Assembly: GCA_013396915.1 (NCBI GenBank)
Contig: VWZL01000268.1
Span: forward strand, 124,001 to 188,000
Source: Stercorarius parasiticus
Taxonomy: Eukaryota > Chordata > Aves > Charadriiformes > Stercorariidae
DNA: 64,000 bases
Direction: 5' to 3'
The notes under the pieces are model-generated. The model was not told where the DNA came from and searched no databases. It saw nothing but the letters and a program-made list of their open reading frames with translations. Both the position numbers and the translations under genes were made by a program. Position 1 is the first letter of the stretch, and every line of letters starts with the position of its first letter. Shown in pieces: positions 48,348-60,545 of this stretch.

Positions 48348-49405
48348 ATCTGCTCATTCAGTGGTTCTGTGTAAATCCATGCTTAGATAATGTCAAATGA
48401 CTTGGCATTTGCTGGTTTCCAGCTAAGTATGGCCAACAGGATGCTCCAAGTGGTTGTAAAAGGAAAAAGACAAGTTGTACAGTAATTTTATAAATGGGTT
48501 TTGTGGGATCAATGATGGTAAAAGATGCTGAAGATCCTTTCAGATCCTATTAAGATTTTGTTCCTCTTTTTAGAACTTCTCTAGTGCTATAAAGTATAAC
48601 TTTACATTTACAGCTTATAAAGCACCTTAGTGTGGACCCAGGTTGTTTATCAGCCTCTTCTTATCTTTTAATATTCATTTGAAATCAAGTGAGCCACTTG
48701 CTACCTAGTTGCTTTAATTTGCGTAATGATAAAGTGAAGTGATGGTAACGGAGCTTGAAAAGCTCAACAATTCTTACGGAAGACAGGTAATATCTCTGTT
48801 AACATTGCTTTCATAAACTATGATTGTTCTCATTGTCTTGGAGCATCTCAGATTCAAAGAGGTTTTGCACAGAATCACAAAAATAAGAAAATTTGCTTAC
48901 TCAGCCTGGAACGGTCTTTGTTCAAACAGGCAGGTCTCTGGTAAGAGAGGATTGCACTTTGCACAGTGCCTCCTTTGCAACTTGACAGCCCCGACTGCTT
49001 CTTTTGAAAGCCCCTTGCCCTTCTTCATTGTGTCGCTGACCCTGCAGCATTCCTGTGTGCCTCTGGCTCTTTGAACAGTACTTTGAGATTAAACTGTTTG
49101 CTGTGATACATTGCATATTTTAATCTTTGGAAGTGTAACTTTCCTAGCTAGAAAATAAAACGTTACACGATTAACACGTAGTATTTTCTTACACCAATTC
49201 AGATGACCTGCTCCATAAACGGAGTGGAGGGTCACATTTGCTTTAAACAGTTGTGTCATCTCTTTGACATTGCTGGCAATTATTTTGCCCTGGTTGGTAA
49301 CTGGATTGCTTTTTGTCATGCAAACTTTTCAAAAAGCTTCATTAATGTGGTTCAGCCCCTGGGGCAAAAGCTTGCTGGCACCTCTGCCCTCACTTGTCCT
49401 GACCT

Positions 49406-49437
49406 GCTCTGCACAGAACGGGCTCTGCACAGAACGG
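49406..49437. repeat. 16-bp perfect tandem duplication
   Basis: GCTCTGCACAGAACGG occurs at 49406-49421 and again directly at 49422-49437. The perfect identity suggests a recent replication-slippage event. The number of units may vary between individuals. Confidence 0.92.
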
Positions 49438-52400
49438 GTTGATCATGCACAGGTTGCGCCTCTGGTTTGGATGCCAGGGTGCACGCTGAGACTCTTCTGT
49501 GCACCTGCAGATTTCACTTTGCCATGGACACTCCTGATGATACCAAAATGTGGATTATGATACAGGCCTCCCTTTGTCTTAGCCAAGTCGATCTCCAAGT
49601 TCTTTTTTCCTGCCTTAACTCGTGACTGCAGTTTCTCATGGGAATCCTGAACAGGTAAGATGAAAGAAAATGTGGAGAGAAGCCTATTTAAAATTAAGGC
49701 ATGCTTTTCAGCATTAGACGTTTTTCTCATGAAATCTTAAAAATGGTTGCCTATAATCATATGGTGTTCTCTCAAAGCAAATGACTTTCACCAAGAAACC
49801 TGGCTTATGCTCTCCTGTAAAGCTGCCAAAGGAGAGGTAATATTTACCAGATTTGACGTGAGAGATCAGTGGGAATGTAAATAGAGTAGTCCTTCAAAAG
49901 ACACTGTAGTCAGAGCAATCATCCTGCAGCTTTAACAAATTTATGAACATCTGTTCTGGTGCCATTTCTGCTATACAGACCTGCCATTAACCATGGAGAG
50001 GAAAGGGTTTTAATTAAATGAGCAGATTGACATGTTAAACTTTGATAAGATCATGCCATCTGGGTGGGTTATATTTGCAATTCTCTCCACAGCTTCTTAG
50101 ATTTAGGGTATACTTCAGCGATGCCCGAGTTACTCCCAGGAAGATGCACCAACCCTAGAGCACTGGGGTTACTCAGCCAAAGTACGTGTCACAAGATCTA
50201 TGTTGCAGCACCTCATTTCTGAGCTGTTTATTTTTTCTTTTACTATTTTGGTTTTGCTGTTAGGTCACTACCTGCTGCTGGCCACAACTGCTACTGTAGT
50301 ACAAGATATACGAACTTTTTTTATTTACTGTAACTAAACCTCAGTCAATAGATAGTCAGCATTGGCCACAGATTAAGAAACGTTAAGATGTGCCTTGACC
50401 AAGGTCACATTGCTGACGCTGTGTCTTGGCTGGCTGCTCCCGTTCCTCAGGGTGGAAGAGCGGTGTGGCTGGTGGAGGAGGCAAAGTCTGATACTGGAGG
50501 AGCTACTGCCAACAAGAGACTGCTCTTTAACTGCCAGTGTAGTATGGGAGGCTGTGCAGGAGCCGCCTGCGAGGCTGTTGCTGTGCAGACAGTTGGCTGT
50601 CCGCTGGTACAGCCACTATTGGTGCGGGTTTCAGACAGGCCAGAACAGCCGCGAAACGGAGATTAGTAAAAAACCACATTGCTCACCTGTGTATTCCCTG
50701 CTGGCAGCGTCTCTGGGTTCGTACAAAATAGTCAGCTCAAGAGCAGATTGTTCTTAATTCGTGTGGAAATTGACGAGTACAATTTTGCAGTGCTTTAAAT
50801 GCAGAATATGCTGAGTGTATTCAGTTTATGCTTTAGTATTTGTCATCCCTTCAACTTGTAATAGGTTAAAGCAGGGTGTTTAATATGATGAGATGAGGCT
50901 ACAAATAAAAGGCTTTTATAGGTTCAGATGACATCTTTATACACTTTAATTGTGTAGACAGGTTCAATTCCCAGGAAGGCCAGGAGGGAAATCAATTGAT
51001 AATTTTAATCCAGAATCAATTTTATTTGAGTTTTTGAGATGTGCCGATCCAATTTTTTCAGGCAACAAGTCTGTTTCTGCTGAAGTAGCAAGCGTATTGT
51101 GGGTGGTGTATTACTTGAATTGGGCTCTCCCTTATACAAAGCTGAAGTAGCTCATGAGCAGATGAAGTCTTTTGGGTACTGCTATATTGGTATTGACCTG
51201 TTTAAGCTCAGGTAACTAATTATCTGTCTGCCAACGCTCTTATCTCTGGGGTGAGATCATCTTCTTTCTGCTGCAATGTATGAGCTGATGCTAAAAGGTG
51301 CTGTCGCAAAACGCTGCCTGCTTCCTGCCTTTTCAGCTGCAGGATGGTGTCTCAACTGTTGCAGGAACCTAAAGGAAAGGATTTGTCAGGACCTGGAAGA
51401 GATTTAACGGTCTGAACGATTGCATGGGCGGCTATGGATAAAATCTAGTAGTCTGGGTGGAGTGCAGAAAAACAGCTTCAGACTCTCTCTCTTCCCTGAT
51501 AACGGCACTTGGTAAAAATAACTTTTACTTTAGTTTTTATGTATCCAGTTTCTTCAAAATACAGGCACTAGGTTGTCTTTGATCAGCCAGGTCTCTTTTA
51601 TCCAAGAGGTAGCAATCTTCCTGGTAGGTACCTATGACTTGCACTGTTTTTCGTCTCAGTTTTTGTGTAATCCCTGTAACCGCAGGAATTTGTTGAGCTG
51701 TTTCGGTTTGTTTGAAGGAAGGATGTCAACCAAGTCAGGTGTGTTTGTAAATCCTGATGATGCTGGACTGTAGCTCATCTAGTACATGGAAGGACACTGA
51801 GGTTTTGTAAGTGCTGTTAGTCTGGCTGTAATATACCATGCCTGTGTACACATTTTGTCTGGATAGGCTTTAAAAAGAAAGTAATATGAACATCAAATGA
51901 AGAAGTCATGTGCTACCAGACATAGGTATAAAGCCAAGGAAGGAGGTAGAGAAGGATACACAAAATAAGAGAAATCCATGCTTCTGATAGCGAATGCACA
52001 TCTGCAGTTTGGAGCGTGCTGCATTTGTAGTATTAATGAGAAATTCATCTATGCTTTTGAAGTACTCTTACTCCAGTTGAAATTATTTAAAGGATTTTTA
52101 CGGGACAGAACATACCCCGTGTGTCGTACTGTGTCTGGCAGTTGCCCTTACTGAACTGCAGCGGCTGGAAAACTTTTCATTATTGTTCACTTTCAGTGAA
52201 ACAGTGCTGGCTGTTTCCAAATGATATTAAACAGTTATGTCTCTTGGTGTGATAGCGTGTAGGTTATAGCTGTATGGAGTACCTGAGCCAAGGCTTTGTG
52301 GGTGCTTGTAGTTGTGGATTGTGTGTGTATGTGCATGTCACATAGGGAGAATGATCCTCCTAAACACAGAGTTGGGTTTGATTTTGCGTCGTTCCTCAAA

Positions 52401-55400
52401 ATACCCAACGTGCTTGTAATAGACACAGGTGACGATACAGCAGCCTTCAGGGTGTTTCAGCTTCTTGGCACTCCATAAGGATTACATGTTTGGGGTGAAA
52501 GGCAAAAGAAATGGTGCTTAATCTCCTTAGAAAAGTGTGCAATTGAGGGAAGTAAAGGAAAAGGTTATCCAAATAGCGTAAGACCATGCTGAGCTTGCAA
52601 GTATATTGGCTTGTTTCAGGGGCGATTACAGTACGAAAAGTCACGTTCTTGTTTCCCAAAGGAGGAAGCGAAACTGCATCTTGTGTTCACGTCCACAGGG
52701 GTCAGGGTTGCAGTGAACGCGCTGCACAGGTCAGGGAAGCACAGCATGGTGGGAGGCTCTAATGAGCCCTGTCAAAGTAAAAAGCCCATAAAGATCATTG
52801 GAGCTGTGAATCTATCCCCAAGCCTCTGTTTGTGTGTAAAACAGATCCTTCACAAAGTGCTGGCAACACGCCCAGATGTTTACTGACAGGGCTCTGCTCT
52901 CACCACGTTTTGATCGTGCCCTTTGGAAGATACTCGTAACTTCTTTCTTCTCTAGCCTGAACTGCCCAAGAAATTAGGGGGTTCTGAGTGGCTGCTAAAA
53001 GTTGTGCAGCGAGTGTGACGGCTCAGGTCCAACTGCCAGCAAAAATGGGCCATTCAGGCAGGAGGCTCTTTGGAGTGGTAAATTCTGGGATTCCTCAGGG
53101 ATACCCACCCCATACTGCAGCTGAGCAAGCCAAATTGGAAATAAGATCACAGCTATCCTCTGTGTTCACTGCAGAACAGGGGGGTGTCAGCTGAGGGCAT
53201 CTCTACCCTGGGCAAAGCAAATATGTAATTTATTATTTTTAGCCTAATTAGCGATGGAGCAGCAGTGGTGGAGTGAATAGTTGCAATGGCAAGGGATGAA
53301 TGCAGACCATTTCTGTTCCTGGAGCTGCCTCTCTCAGGTCTGTTTTAGATGTTTCACTGTTGCCTCATTACATTCATTTTGCTATGGAAAGGGGATAAAA
53401 ATATGTATCCACTTACTGCAGCCTAGAGGAATCATCTGTTTATGTTTATGTAACTCCTTTCTCAAACATATTTTATTCGCATTAGCCATAGGAATAACTG
53501 TTCTCTTGTCTTAGTCCCCAGAAGACAGTAGTTAATACCCAGTAGAACCTTATGATTTTAGGATTTACCTATGAAGGATATGGAAAATGAGTATTCACTA
53601 TTCTTCTTTTGTCTCTGCTTATAAACTGCACAAAAGCACTTTTGTGGGCAGAAGCGAGATTTCTGCCTTCTTACTGTGTTTTCCTTTGTCAGAGCAATGC
53701 GAAGCGAAATACAGAAATTTAGCTTTACGTTCCAGCTTGCTGTTGAGTCCATGTTTTTGGAATAGCCTACTGATCCTAGCTGTCAAGTTGCAGCTCATGT
53801 GTCTGCGTGTGTTGTGTTGGGAAACGGTGGTGCGCAGCTAATTCTTCCCTGTCGCTGCTCTCCTCTCTTGGAACCTTTGGAATAAATATAAGCTCGCATA
53901 CTCCATGCCCTAATGGGAAAGGAACAGCGTTTGATCCCCTGACAGAGACAAAGTTACACAGGATAAGACAGGTCTCTTCTGGGATTGATGCTGTAATTTA
54001 GGAAAACTACCAGGGTCCGTATGTGTGTTTTATGTATTATTAATAGTTTATAAATTAGCTGTAAGTCACAGTTTTCTGTAGGACCTTTGAAGGTCCCACA
54101 GATGATTTAAAAAGACAAAGCACTTTAGAGGAAGCGTGTTTTCACCCTCTCAGCAAAACAGTGGTTATCAGTATCTAATTTGGCATAGCCCAACAAAAAT
54201 GATAGTATTGCCAAGTGTGCCTGAGATTTGGCAGGTAACAGCAAGAATACCCAGAAGTTTTGAGAGAGCAGAGGTTCAGTATGTCTCTTCTTCCGTAAGC
54301 CTTTCTGTCCGGAACAAGAAGAAATCATAGGACAAAATCAGAGTCCATCCTCCATGTGTGCCCTGCCCTTGGCCTCTTTTATTGAGCTGGGTATCAGAGG
54401 TGCTACTGATTACAGTCATTTTTATGGTGATGCTTCTCCAGCAGTAACGGGAGCAAAACTACCATCTCATTTAAGTGGAGCTGCTTCGCAGGTGTCAGGC
54501 TATGGCAGGTTTCAATCATTTCAGACCAGGGTTGTGTTTGAACTGATGACCCAGGAGAGAACAGCTTTAAGGAGCTGGATTCATAACTGAGGTACAGCAG
54601 ATGAACTGTACCACCCTGGTGGCACATGTCACTGAGCTGTTGGAAAAATTGCTGGGAAACCCTGTGACTTGCAGGATGTGCTGTCTGTGTTTCCCAAAGG
54701 CAAAGAGTTTTGTTTTCCATGTAAGAGCGAGTAATGTGCTTTTCTGGCCCACCTAGAGGGTTATTTTTCATGGTGAAACCTCAAAACCATGTTCATCTGC
54801 AGAACCTCTGCTTATTTTCTGATTTCCTCTCTGGATTTGAAACCAAGACAGTGCTGTCATCAGCATTTCACCATGATGCAGAGGGAGACACAGGTGGAAC
54901 CAGCATATGGCCACTTCACAGCGTATATATGACTTCATTTTGCTTAGGCATGTGAGATAGCAAAGTCCATACTTGGTTATGTCAGACAAGAATGTTAATG
55001 GCGCATGTAAATAAAGTGCCAAGTTTCTACTACAGAGAATATATTGGCGTATCCGTCTTGTTTCGTGTGCTCTCATTGACTCAAAGTTGACGTGATTGTG
55101 TAATAAGTTTTGAACCCACATCTAAGCTTTCTGAATTCCCCATTTAATTAATAAATTTTTGTTTACGCATTTTTTTTAAACCAAGCAAATAACAGCTGGT
55201 GTTTGCTTATGTCAAGAAGACAGATGTATCGCACAAACACCATACTTTCCCAAGCATCAAAACTGAAAGTGAGTTGATGTCTGAAGTGCAATTTGTGTAT
55301 AAATTTGTGCTTATGAACCTGTGCATTTCAAATACAACGAACGGATCTAAGAGGAAGACAGAAAACATGTTGTCCTTACGGATTACAACAGCTCAATATT

Positions 55401-58400
55401 TTTTTCCTCATGTTTTTTTCCAGACCTGCTATAGAATTGTCTCCCGTTATCTCTCCTGTTGCCCTTAGGAGTAAGCTCTTTGAAAAGTAGCATATTTTGG
55501 CAATTCCTTCTTGTGACGTAGCTTCTGGAGAGGGTTTCTCTGAGCTGCGAGGCAGAACAGCAGCCAAGAATGTAATTGGGCAAGTTACATTGTTGTGCAA
55601 CTGAGAGCCCTTCACATGATACAGCTGACAGAAGCTTCCATGAGAAGATAGCAGAATGCCATATTCAGAGGTATTTGGGCATCCCTGCGGGCTGCATGAA
55701 TATAACCATCTCAAACCCCAAACACACAAACATGAGGAAAAAGGACTGCAGTGAAGTTGGAAGGAAATGGAGGAACAGACTCGGGAAGATTTATTCCTGT
55801 GTTAGAATATGAAAAACCAGATGGTGCATCTGGATCTCATAGGAAATAATTTTTGTGCCTGATCCTCATTTTCTGTGATTCTAATCTCGTCTCCCTCTTG
55901 ATATGTCCTTTAGTTTGCAGTTATGGTTTTGCATGTGACTGACTTTTCACCTACCCGTGGAACGTGTATAGCACAGTTTTATCCAGAAGAGTAATTGAAA
56001 GAACGGTTCAGCTTCTCATAGGAACGTCTGGTAATGCCTATCATCGTAATGCTGTTTCTAGTGATTTTGAGGGCCAAGCTGACAGCTTTACTTTCAATAG
56101 AGATTATTTTATTGACAATGAGAGACTTGCTGATCATCTGGAGGGCAGACCCAAACCTGGACATCCCTCCATTTTCTAGGAGCTTTTAACAAAGAACGCA
56201 AAGTGTTCTTATCACACTAAATTCCCTTAGCAGCTGGGGACTGATGGGTATTTTAAAGATTCCGCTCGGTAGTATTCTGTGAGTACCTACACTGCTTAGC
56301 TGTCTTCCTTCATACGTCATTCTTTAATATATACGTGAGCATATTATTAAACATATGTCATAAAACACAAGAGATATGCTGGACAGCTAAATTTACATTA
56401 GCATATGAGCCTTACAATTCACATTTCTGCGTGTTGCTGCCTTTTCACATGGGTGTAGCCCAGCTGGCACCCCTGAAAACGCTCCTGCCTAACTAACTAC
56501 TAAAACTGAAGGGATGACAAGGCTCGAGTCCCATTTAAGCATGCACTGTGAAAAAAAATCGGTTTCTGAAGTCACATGAAGTATTAAAAATAATCCCAGT
56601 GTGCTCAGTTACGGTCTCTCCAGTAATAACGAAGGATCATTTCATTGGGATGTTGGAAACGTGAAGCAAATACTTTAAGCGGCAGACCCCAGATCATAGA
56701 GGCAGAGCAGAAATTACTAAGCAGTTTGTTTCATCAGGTAAGAAATGGAATTTATTGCTGGTGATGGTAGTAAGGAAGAAAGCAAAATGTCTGGCAAAGC
56801 AGTCCCCCTCATCTCGGCCGGCCAGCAGGAGAGGAAAACTTGTTAAACAATCTGGATGCAGGGAGCCGCATTGGGGATCGTGACATTAGCAGGCAGCAAA
56901 GTTGGTAAGTTTCCCATCTCCCGATCCCTTGCTCCCTGCCCACCTACACACGCAGCTGCTCCCTGCCGGGGCAGCCTGGTGTCAACCCATGTCCAAAAAC
57001 TTCAGGAATGCAGCCCCACGGTGTTGTGGACAGTGCTGGGGCAGACACAGTAACGTGCTGTTTTCAAAAGTTGGCTCTAAATATTCCCTGGTGCAACAGA
57101 GAGCAGACGTGTGAGACAACAAAGGGAACAGAAAGAGATTTCTTGCCTTTTCCATGAACTGCAGGAAAGGTAGAAGGCTATTTACAGTGTAATTTTTACT
57201 GAGGGAACCCAGAAGCCGAGAGCCCGATCTTTGATGTAGTGCACCTTGCGAGGCTATTGACTCGCTCAGTTGAAATGTATAATTCACCATTCACACACAG
57301 AAATGGTGTTTATCTTCTTGAATGCTGTGCTTGATCAGGAGCCATAACTCCTGTGCTTTAAAAAGCCTACCCTCCAAAAACGCTAAGGAAGCCTAAGTGT
57401 AACTCACTGTTTTGCTTTTGCACAGTGTGAAGACTCAGGGTTGGGATTTGGTCACTGAATACGTTTTAAGCATTAGTTGTGCGCTTGTTTGGGTTTTTTT
57501 GAGTTACCAGATCAGTCCATCAGCAAATGGAATTACGTTATGTATCATGCTTTACACTTTTCACTGTGATTAAGCTTCATTTTTTGTTGGTGTTAGCTTC
57601 CATAAATCATGCTCCCACAGTTATCTACCCTATTCCCTATGTGTGAGGTGCAAATAGGCACACACAATTAGAAGACTATTGGGGAACAAAAGCAGCATTA
57701 CTGAGCTACCTGCAGCAAATTGCAGTCCACTTACCTAAGGATTTGAATATGACTTTGCAATGTCAATGACCCATTCTGTTGCTTTTGATAGTTTTGCAGG
57801 TGCACAAATTGAGGCATCATAGCAAATAGAAGCAATAACTTCTAAATTTGTACTGGCAGCAGCGATTTATCTAAGTGGTGATCACTAACATTCAGAGTCT
57901 TCACCTTTGAGCCCTGGGCAGAGCAAGTGGCCAGAGAGCTCTGCAGGCTTGCGTCATGGCTTTTCCCTGGGCTTCTTCAGTGCTCCCCCAAGCACTGCTG
58001 ATTCGCTTAGGTGCGGTAACAGAGAGGATTCAGGCTAACCCCGACTTGTAATGAGGAGTCCTTCAGCACAAAGCTTTAGAGGTTTTGTCTCAGTTAAAAA
58101 ACAACTACTGTTTTCCAAGGTATTCTTGGGCCCAGGAGGTGATGGTCGTTCTTTGCTCATACACTTTAGACCAAACTACGCAGTAGACTTACGGGCTGGC
58201 TCCCAGCCAAATTCGTCTTGTAGTCTGACCCACCACTATATGGTACCACCATACTCAGGGATTTAGGTGGATGTTCAGAAGGAATTTTCTCAGGAGGACA
58301 GAGAGGTTTAACCTCAGCATTTCCAATGACTGATGCTGCATACTTGCTGTGATGTGGTTCAGCTCTCTGCATGGCAGTGGCAGTAGCAATCTCGTTGCGA

Positions 58401-58531
58401 GTTCAGTAGTGAACTTCTCTCAATTTTGGCAACCACCGTCCTTTATTTCCACTCTTCTTTCCCTGCGTAGTGTCAGCCAATGTCTGACTGCTCAGGCAGT
58501 GTCTGCTTCTTGAATACTTACATCACTGGCC

Positions 58532-59670
58532 CACTGTTTAACAGGAGAGGTGAATTAGTCACCAACAACGCTGAAAAGGCAGAGGTTCTCAACACTTCCT
58601 TCATCTCTGTGTTTACCAGCACTGTTGGAGCCCCAGGCCTTGGGAACAAAAATCCAGGTTAATGCAAACACACAGATCCACTGCCAGTAAAGGAAGAGTT
58701 GGTATGTGATCTATTACAGGAGCTTGACCCCTAGAAATCCATGGGCCCTGATAATATCTACCCAAGGGTGTTAAGAGAGCTGGCTGATGTTGTAAGGACG
58801 CTCTCCATAGTCTTTGAGAAGTCATGGAGATCGGGGCACATCCCAGAAGACTGGAAGAAGGCTAATGTCATCCCCATCTACAAGGAGAGCTTAAAGGAGT
58901 ATCCAGGAAATTACAAGCCCATCAGTTTTACTTCAGTCCCTGGGAAAGTTATGGGACAAATCCTGCTGGGGGGCTATCACAAGTCAAATGAAGCACATGA
59001 TTAGGAAAAGCCATCATGGATTCACCAAGCGCAAATCGTACCTGACAAACCTGATCGCCTTCTATGACAAAGTAACCGCCTCAGCTGATGTGGGGCAAGT
59101 GGTGTACATTGTCTACCTGGATTTCTCCAAGGCTTTTGATACAGTTCCCCACAGACTCCTCCTAGAGAAACTGATGTGGTACGGTCTAGACAAGCGGTCT
59201 GTGCAGTGGATGGGGAACTGTCTGATAGGCCACACCCAGAGGGTGGTGGTAAATAGGTCCTTTTTCAAACTGGCAACCTGTCACAAGTGGGGTCCCCCAG
59301 GGATCGATACTGGACCCAACACCGTTTAGTATCTTCATAAGTGATCTGGACGATGGGATCAAGTGTACCCTGACAAAGTTTGCCAATGACACCAAACTGA
59401 GTGGGGAAGTGGCCACTTCGGAAGGGAGAGCCAGCCACCCTGTAGGAAGACGTGGATAGGCTGGAAGAGTGGGCTAACAAGAACCTTATGAAGTTCAACA
59501 AGGACAAGTGTAAGGTCTTGCACATGGGAAAACGTAATCAAGGAGTGCCACACAGGCTGTGATCTACTCAGTTGAGGAGCAGCTCTGTGGAAAGGGAGCT
59601 GGGGGTCCTGCTGGACAACAAGCTTAATACGAGTAAACAGTGTGCTGCTGCGGCAAAGAAAGCCAACAGG
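58532..59670 (+). mobile_element. CR1 LINE (older host copy), first part
   Basis: The 5'-truncated start of a CR1 in sense orientation, from about GAGAGGTGAATTAGTCACC to GAAAGCCAACAGG at 59670. Here it is interrupted by a second CR1 in the opposite direction and then resumes at about 59898. It carries the pre-RT segment and the RT domain core. Its sequence belongs to a different CR1 lineage from the 5.8-kb copy, with many private words; that lineage must predate the element inserted in it. Confidence 0.92.
58560..59670 (+). pseudogene. CR1 reverse transcriptase pseudogene, N-terminal and catalytic part
   Basis: In order: an open piece at 58741-59004 with MGPDNIYPRVLRELADV, HIPEDWKKANVIPIYK and GNYKPISFTSVPGKVMGQIL; a gap or frameshift; then 58988-59329 with HGFTKRKSYLTNLIAFYDKV and the intact motif A, YLDFSKAFDTVPH (59114-59152). 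The GVPQGS-type motif B follows after a frameshift near 59275. The catalytic FADD box reads FAND at 59379-59390: the first aspartate codon has become AAT (asparagine). Later codons (KFNKDKCKVLHMG, then VLLDNKLNTSKQCAAAAKKA) run up to the nested insertion. Frameshifts, the FAND change and the insertion make it inactive. Confidence 0.88.
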
Positions 59671-59897
59671 ATCATAGAATAATAGAATTGTCTAGGTTGG
59701 AAGGGACCTTTAAGATGGTCGAGTCCAACCATCAACAAAAACCATCACTAAACCATATCGTCTACCTGTCTTTTAAATACCTCCAGTGATGACAATTCCA
59801 CCACTTCCCTGGGCAGCCTATTCCAATGCTTGATAACCCTTTCAGTGTAAAAATTTTTCTTAATATCCAGTCTAAACCTCCCCTGGCTAACTTGATG
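59671..59897 (-). mobile_element. CR1 LINE 3' fragment nested antisense in another CR1
   Basis: The + strand shows a reversed CR1 tail (ATCATAGAATAATAGAATTG), then TCTAGGTTGGAAGGGACC, GAGTCCAACCATC, CACTAAACCATATCG, CTTTTAAATACCTCCAG, CTTCCCTGGGCAGCCTATTC, and AATATCCAGTCTAAACCTCC ending at about GGCTAACTTGATGC. The host CR1 reading stops at 59670 and continues at about 59898 with TGGGTTGCACC, so the boundaries are good to a few bases. The family is the same general type as the long copy at 5.8-7.7 kb. The element is 5'-truncated to about 227 bp and encodes only the last residues of ORF2 plus the 3' UTR. Confidence 0.93.
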
Positions 59898-60545
59898 CTG
59901 GGTTGCACCACCAAGGGCATCACCAGCAGAGATAAAGAAGTCATTATCCCACTTTACTCAGTGCTTGTCAGGCCACACCTGGAATATTGTGTTCATTTTT
60001 GGTCCCCGGTGTACAAAAAAGACGTGGACAGGCTGGATAGGGTCCAGAGGAGGGCCACCAAGGTGATCAAAGGACTGGGAAGCCTGCCATATGAGGAAAG
60101 GCTGAGAGAACTGGGTTTATTCAGCCTTGAGAAAACAAGGCTTAGGGGAGACCTTATCACCACATTCCAGAAGTTAAAGGGTGGCTACATAGAAGATGGA
60201 GACTCCCTTTTTACAAGGAGTCACATGGAAAAGATGAGGGGTAATGGGTACGAGTTAATCCTGGGGAGATTCCGATTGGACACAAGAGGAAAATTTTTCA
60301 CAATGAGAACAATCAGCCGTTGGAATAATCTCCCAGGGAAGGTGTGGATTCCCCAACATTGGACGCTTTTAAGATTCAGCTGGACAGGGTGCTGGGCCGT
60401 CTTGTCTAGATCGTGCTTTTGCCAAGAAAGGTTGTACCAGATGATCCCTGAGATCCCTTCCATCCTGGTATTCTATGATCATTCCATAGATGAACACGCT
60501 GCAGGAGAAGCAGCTGCAGAAGGCTGGCTGCTCAGGCATGGGTGA
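59826..60545 (+). pseudogene. Chimeric open frame: nested-CR1 antisense plus CR1 RT C-terminus
   Basis: At 239 codons this is the longest open frame in the window, and it is not a real gene. Residues 1-24 are read from the antisense strand of the inserted CR1. Residues from about 25 to 170 are genuine CR1 C-terminal sequence ([74 protein letters not shown]). A single-base loss in a C run near 60332 then shifts the frame, and the last 65 or so residues are out of frame and run past the end of the element. It lacks every RT catalytic residue. Transcription and translation are not expected. Confidence 0.88.
59898..60480 (+). mobile_element. CR1 LINE (older host copy), second part
   Basis: The host element resumes after the nested insertion with TGGGTTGCACC and AGGGCATCACCAGCAGAG, and runs to the 3' end with AGGTTGTACCAGATGATCCC, CCCTTCCATCCTGG and TATTCTATGAT. 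It includes the C-terminal RT region and the short 3' UTR. The original stop codon of ORF2 in the ancestral frame is TAG at 60407-60409. Confidence 0.93.

Larger units (their letters stand above)
41179..58531. other. Long unique non-coding stretch, no gene recognised
   Basis: About 17.4 kb without a recognisable exon, RNA gene or transposon. Frames of 110-125 codons at 42782-43132 (-), 50395-50757 (+), 54403-54771 (-), 54768-55121 (-) and 55376-55729 (-) carry no family signature and are the length expected by chance. Small structures inside it (poly-T at 45655, hairpins at 46814 and 48323, duplication at 49406) are listed separately. Further minor items are two ATTCGAATT palindromes at 43827-43835 and 43841-43850, and a 12-bp direct repeat TGAAACATTTAT at 47533 and 47551. 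Confidence 0.5.

Noticed and set aside
50955..50980. GGTTCAATTCCC as a tRNA T-loop
   Set aside because: The flanking bases cannot form the T-stem and no cloverleaf can be drawn.
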